DNA of 11,215 bases from Larix sibirica. Its lineage: Eukaryota; Streptophyta; Pinopsida; Pinales; Pinaceae. Shown here piece by piece: positions 7,683 through 11,215 of the stretch (position 1 is the stretch's first letter; every line of letters begins with the position of its first letter). The stretch is from NCBI GenBank assembly GCA_004151065.3, contig NWUY0300035049.1, positions 1 to 11,215 on the forward strand, in the 5' to 3' direction. A model generated the notes under the pieces. It was given only the letters and a program-made list of their open reading frames with translations, searched no databases and was not told where the DNA came from. The translations under genes and the position numbers were made by a program.

Positions 7683-9750
7683 GATCAACCACTTCGCCGT
7701 TCGAGGAGGATTCAAAACCTTCCTCCGGTCATAGTGGAACTTCCACAACATCCACAAAGGTTCCGAACAAACAAAAATGGATCTTTCGAGCCAACACAAT
7801 CTATTGATATCATCGGTGAACCACAACTTATAAGAAATAACACTTCTATACCACAAATCACTAGAGGTGAAGATCTTCAAGCCGAAGGCTTTTTAAGACC
7901 CTTCAATAATCCTTTAACTGGACCCAACTATCAAGTCTTAGTGCAGGTTCCTAGTTCTTTCAGACAAAGAACAAGTGCTTATCGCATATGCAGAGGTTTA
8001 ATCATGGATGATCTAGGGTGATGTTCCAGAGAGGTTAATACCCCCACTTCAACTATAGTACTGGGAGGGTTTCCCCTCCTCACATAAGCACCAAGATGTT
8101 AAATGAAACAATAGCCAACTCATCTCCTATTGTTACTTTTGGCATCGGTACCTTACCTTTACGTTCTACAGTTACTTGACCTGTGAGTACTGTTGTATAT
8201 TCACCTTTCGGTTCTAGTTCTTTTACAACTGGTATGCCTACTTTGGGTATGCCTAATTTCCCATTTATTTCTAACCCTCTATTTCAGAATCCTTCTACTC
8301 GTGTTAATGGTTACTCTATACCTTTTCAAGGCTTACCTTGGGGTGGAGTACATATTCCCTCATCCTTTCCCTCTTTTGGGAGTGGACCCATCCAATCTTC
8401 TGGACCTGTTGCTGGAATAAACCAGTTCATAGGTTTCGATACTCAAATGGGTGGTTTCCAATCATCCTCTATGCTTGCTAGATCTACCCCCTTTTCACTT
8501 TTTAGTGGAGGAGGTAGTAACATTATACTTTCAACTAGGATTCCAGCTGGGGGCAACATGTCTCAGGCTCAATAAATCTAGATGTAGGGAAATATTGTTG
8601 GGGGTAATCCTTTGCATAGCCAATGGAACCTATTTATAGGAGCAAGTGCTACACAAGTGATGACAGGGGGAATCCCTTATCAATTTGCTTGGAATCCTGC
8701 CAGTCACAATCTCCCACCGCAAGTTTCCTATCCTAATAATTTTTCCATGCAACATATACGTATTCCTTTCTTGGAAACTTTAAACTTGCCATATTTATCG
8801 AAACTAATGAATGAATCGGTGTGTCATAGTCCTAGCTGGTCTCCAGTCCCAACCAAGTTGCTTTCAGGCATTCTAGAATTTGAAGGTGAGACTGGCGAAG
8901 ATCCTAGACATCATGTTACTACCTTTCCCTTATGGTTCTATTTGAAATTGCTTAACAATGATTCTATTCGTTTAAGGATGTTTCAATGCACACTCACTGG
9001 AGTGGCTACAAAATGGTACATTGAGTTTCCTGGTATTCTTTAACAACTGTATTCTTGAACCACTTTAAGCTTCCCATCCGGTATGATGCCAACACTAATC
9101 TGTTGTATCAATTCAAACAAAACAAAGCCACCCATATCTTATACCATATCCAAGAGTGGCATTGGTGAAAGAGGTCAATTAAGGCCAATATCCCCCCTAG
9201 GTTTTTGTTGGAATGTTTTCTCAAATCCTTGCTTCCGTATATATACAAGGATGTTTCCACCTCAAGGGTAACAAACGAAGAAGAAGTAATTTTTAAGGCC
9301 CAATAGTTAGATATGATTTACTCTTAGTCTGGGATCCTTTATGAGATTATTCCTGATGCACCAAGGTCTAGTACAGGCCCTTCCAAACCAAAACCTAGAC
9401 CACATGCGGATGGTATTTTTGGTTCAGTCCATGTTGCAAAAGTTGTTAGTAGTCAAATTAAATTTTTTTCCATTCAATCTTATGTAGAAGGTACAGCTTC
9501 TGCTGTCACCTCTCCTTCCCAAACAACTTCTATACATACTATGCAGGTTAATAAAAAAGGAAACCAACAACCTAGTGGGAAAAAGAATAATAATACTAAT
9601 AAAAAAGGAGAGGGTAATAATGATTAATGTAAACAAACTAATAATTATGGTGGGGTAAATAAAGAACATAGGAAGGTTAAGTTCCCTTGCAAACTTTGAA
9701 AATAAGATCACCTTACTCATCAATGCCCGTTGATGGAAGAATCCTAGAAA
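7683..9750 (+). pseudogene. Ty3/gypsy gag polyprotein, degenerate
   Basis: Gag forms the virus-like particle that packages element RNA. Three frame segments carry it. The first (7683-8021) opens with a basic RRSRR-type stretch followed by a Pro-rich segment. The second (about 8039-9040) begins with a Gly/Pro/Ser/Phe-rich low-complexity part and is cut by TGA 8177, TAA 8573, TAG 8579 and TAG 8585. It ends in a retrotransposon-gag core: F-E-G-E-T-G-E-D-P at 8879-8905 and an L-T-G-x-A-x-K-W-Y-like segment at 8978-9031. The third (from about 9037, shifted by one) continues the core with stops at 9166, 9304 and 9325, then a Lys/Asn/Gln-rich stretch and a zinc knuckle. The start is the first sense codon after TAA at 7680; no intact initiator is claimed. 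The assignment to the gag family is firm by motif order; the lineage (Tat-like) is inferred. Confidence 0.75.
9688..9726 (+). other. Damaged CCHC-type zinc knuckle of gag
   Basis: In the third gag frame the spacing C-x2-C-x3-H-x4-C is seen: Cys 9688-9690, His 9709-9711, Cys 9724-9726. The second Cys position (9697-9699) is a TGA stop, and a TAA lies at 9703-9705. The knuckle would bind RNA during packaging. The x3 spacing differs from the classical x4 form. With a ligand and the frame both lost, it cannot work. Confidence 0.65.
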
Positions 9751-10680
9751 CTATTGAATCATAAATAACAAGAGCATGTTGTTCTGACTAATCATTTACC
9801 ACAAGGAAAACACTTAGCTTTTGGCTCTTCTAACCCTACCAGAAATGCTCAAGGGAGCACCCAAAATTCTCCCTCCTATGATCAATCATATATTAATACG
9901 ATCAAATATGATTTCTCGTTGTCAACTCGGGCCAAGGGCTATGGAAATCCTGAGTCTTCATTCAAAGGTAAGGAAGTTCTTGATCCACAAAATACGCTTT
10001 CAATAGAGAAACATGTGGTAGAAACTATGCCTCGTGTGCCAAAAGGTGTTTATAAAAGGGCATTGCATAATCTTAATGTTAGATTCGCCCCCTACTATTC
10101 TATTGTTGAGGATTTAGCTCAGACGTTGTGTGCCATGTCAGCTCTTGAGGTTCTCCAAAGTTTCCCGTCACAAGAGAATGCTTTGTTGTCCACTTTAGGA
10201 AATCCCAATCCTTTGAATGGCCAGGTTGTTAAGTTCGATGTGTCAAATGCCAAAACCCGTCTCCCATACCATGTGGCCTTATAGATTAATGTGGTCCATT
10301 CCATAAAGACTATTGGAAGGATAGTTGCGGATGAGTGCACGATGAGTGTGTGTTGACTTGTGTCACGGATTTGTCTTGTTGGAAATATTTGGTCTTTCCA
10401 AAACTCGTTCGATCCCCTACACTGTTTACTGCTTTCGATGGGTTATCCTTTAGGCCGCATGGGATTATTCCATCCTTTCCTGTCTAGTTGGGTGGGAAAA
10501 TCACTTGTGTGGAGGTTGAAGTAGTCAATGCTCCAATTGATTATAATATTTTTTTAAGACATAACTGGACCTATGCAATGACCTCTATTATGTCCTCAGT
10601 ATTTTGAGTGTTTTGTTTTCCTCATGAAGGAAAGATCATTGTTGACACAGCGACTATCAATAGGGGTTCACTGCACACTG
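9751..10680 (+). pseudogene. Gag-pro linker and retropepsin-like protease, degenerate
   Basis: The same frame as the end of gag runs open from 9919 to 10281 (stop TAG 10282). Its conserved-looking part, from about 10090, has an I-V-E-D-L-A-Q motif followed by A-M-S-A-L-E-V-L, which I associate with the region before the protease in plant Tat-like Ty3 elements. The protease follows. A candidate catalytic Asp-Glu pair (10330-10335) is followed by Cys rather than the expected Gly. The frame then shifts by one around 10336-10347 and continues 10347-10680 with F-D-G, H-G-I-I-P-S-F-P, E-V-E-V and a D-Y-N-hydrophobic pair before R-x-x-W, as in retropepsins, with stops TAG 10485 and TGA 10605. The protease would cut the Gag-Pol polyprotein; this copy is inactive. 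Confidence 0.65.
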
Positions 10681-10683
10681 TCG

Positions 10684-10684
10684 N
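10684..10684. other. Ambiguous base (N)
   Basis: This is the only non-ACGT base in the window. It lies at the point where protease-like sequence ends and RNase H-like sequence begins, so it could mark a low-quality join in the assembly as well as a simple miscalled base. Confidence 0.95.
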
Positions 10685-10930
10685 ATCTATCTGGATGATT
10701 CAAGATTTTATAAATTTTGGATGAATTGTGGCGTTGGAACGAATACTCAGGATGAAATTTTGGGCATATGGATGATATTTATTTTTGCAAAGCTTTAAAA
10801 TATTAATCTTTTACTGATTGTAGGTGACTCCATGCTGATCATGAAATGGGTACTCAAAGAATGCAATTTATAGGTTTTGAATCTTATGGCTTTGGCGCAA
10901 GGTCGGTCCCCTCAAGAAATTCTTGCTTAA
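10685..10930 (+). pseudogene. Truncated RNase H domain, LINE type
   Basis: In one frame (codons from 10685) the translation has N-C-G-V-G-T-N-T, then D-E-I-L-G-I-W (the Glu at 10754-10756 in the position of the second catalytic acid), then V-G-D-S (10820-10831, the third acidic residue), then a W-V-L-K-x-x-N-L segment. This is the motif order of the RNase H found at the C-terminus of plant LINE ORF2, where it removes RNA from RNA:DNA hybrids. The strand containing the first catalytic Asp is missing on the left, and similarity ends near 10900, so both ends are cut. In-frame stops are TAA 10796, TAG 10871 and TAA 10928. An alternative is the extra RNase H of a Tat element; the G-T-N-T pattern favours LINE. 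Confidence 0.6.
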
Positions 10931-11215
10931 CAATACACACGACACAAGACGTACACATAGACTTGGTGTAAACAAATTGCCAGAATCTAGCTTCTATTAC
11001 TTCCATCAAATTAATGATTACAATGCGGAATGTAAACAAATGTAAGCAGTTAAACTAGTCAACCTCAAGCTTCACAATATACAGAAGTAATTGTGTGCTA
11101 TCTCTGTGTGCGATCTTCTCCCTCTCATGGACTCTGCTGAATGCAAGTGCTCGATGAGATATGGATGAATGATCTATGCTCCCAAATGGAACTCTCTCTC
11201 CTATGTGCCTGTGCA
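10931..11215. other. Unassigned sequence after the RNase H fragment
   Basis: No coding frame continues from the RNase H fragment, and no motif is recognised on either strand. The less AT-rich composition and abrupt change suggest a third sequence source, possibly the end of another LTR in reverse orientation. That is a guess, since no primer-binding site or polypurine tract is visible. Confidence 0.4.

Noticed and set aside
7671-7880. 69-codon minus-strand open frame opposite gag
   Set aside because: It is the antisense shadow of the gag N-terminal frame, which has clear family features.
9031-9050. Programmed -1 frameshift
   Set aside because: The frame change is inside the gag core, not at a gag/pro junction, and no in-register X-XXY-YYZ slippery site is present; simple indel decay explains it.

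Overview
The window looks like nuclear repeat DNA of a seed plant, probably a large-genome species such as a conifer. It is AT-rich and poor in CpG, has no intact gene, and is built from decayed retroelements. No bacterial features are present. The species call is an inference from composition and element type.

The right half holds the clearest content: the 5' part of one plus-strand Ty3/gypsy-type LTR retrotransposon. In order it has the end of an LTR with a TATA box (TATA at 5426, LTR end near 5806), a primer-binding site ending in the TGG that pairs with a tRNA 3' CCA (5811-5828), an unusually long leader (about 5830-7680), a broken gag (7683-9750) with a damaged zinc knuckle, a gag-pro linker, and a broken retropepsin-like protease (to about 10680). 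Reverse transcriptase, integrase and the 3' LTR are not seen. The reading frame is cut by at least two frame changes in gag, one in pro, and many stops. Most of the stops can be explained by C-to-T change at CG or CHG sites, the expected decay of a methylated plant transposon.

At about 10680, next to the only ambiguous base (10684), the protease similarity stops. A truncated RNase H fragment of the plant LINE kind follows (10685-10930), so two element types are joined there. The last 285 bases are unassigned.

The left half (1-4900) is mostly unassignable. It has a G+T-rich block (about 1590-2580) ending in a polyadenylation-like signal and an A-run, which looks like a retroposed 3' end. Just after it lie two tRNA-like A-box sequences 88 bases apart, possibly a degenerate SINE head. 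The rest shows scattered small open frames that I do not consider genes.

I found no convincing new functional system. The points most worth a second look are a 30-base tandem repeat present both in the LTR and again in the leader, a nested hairpin in that leader repeat, a leader block that is open in phase on both strands, and the protease/RNase H junction.
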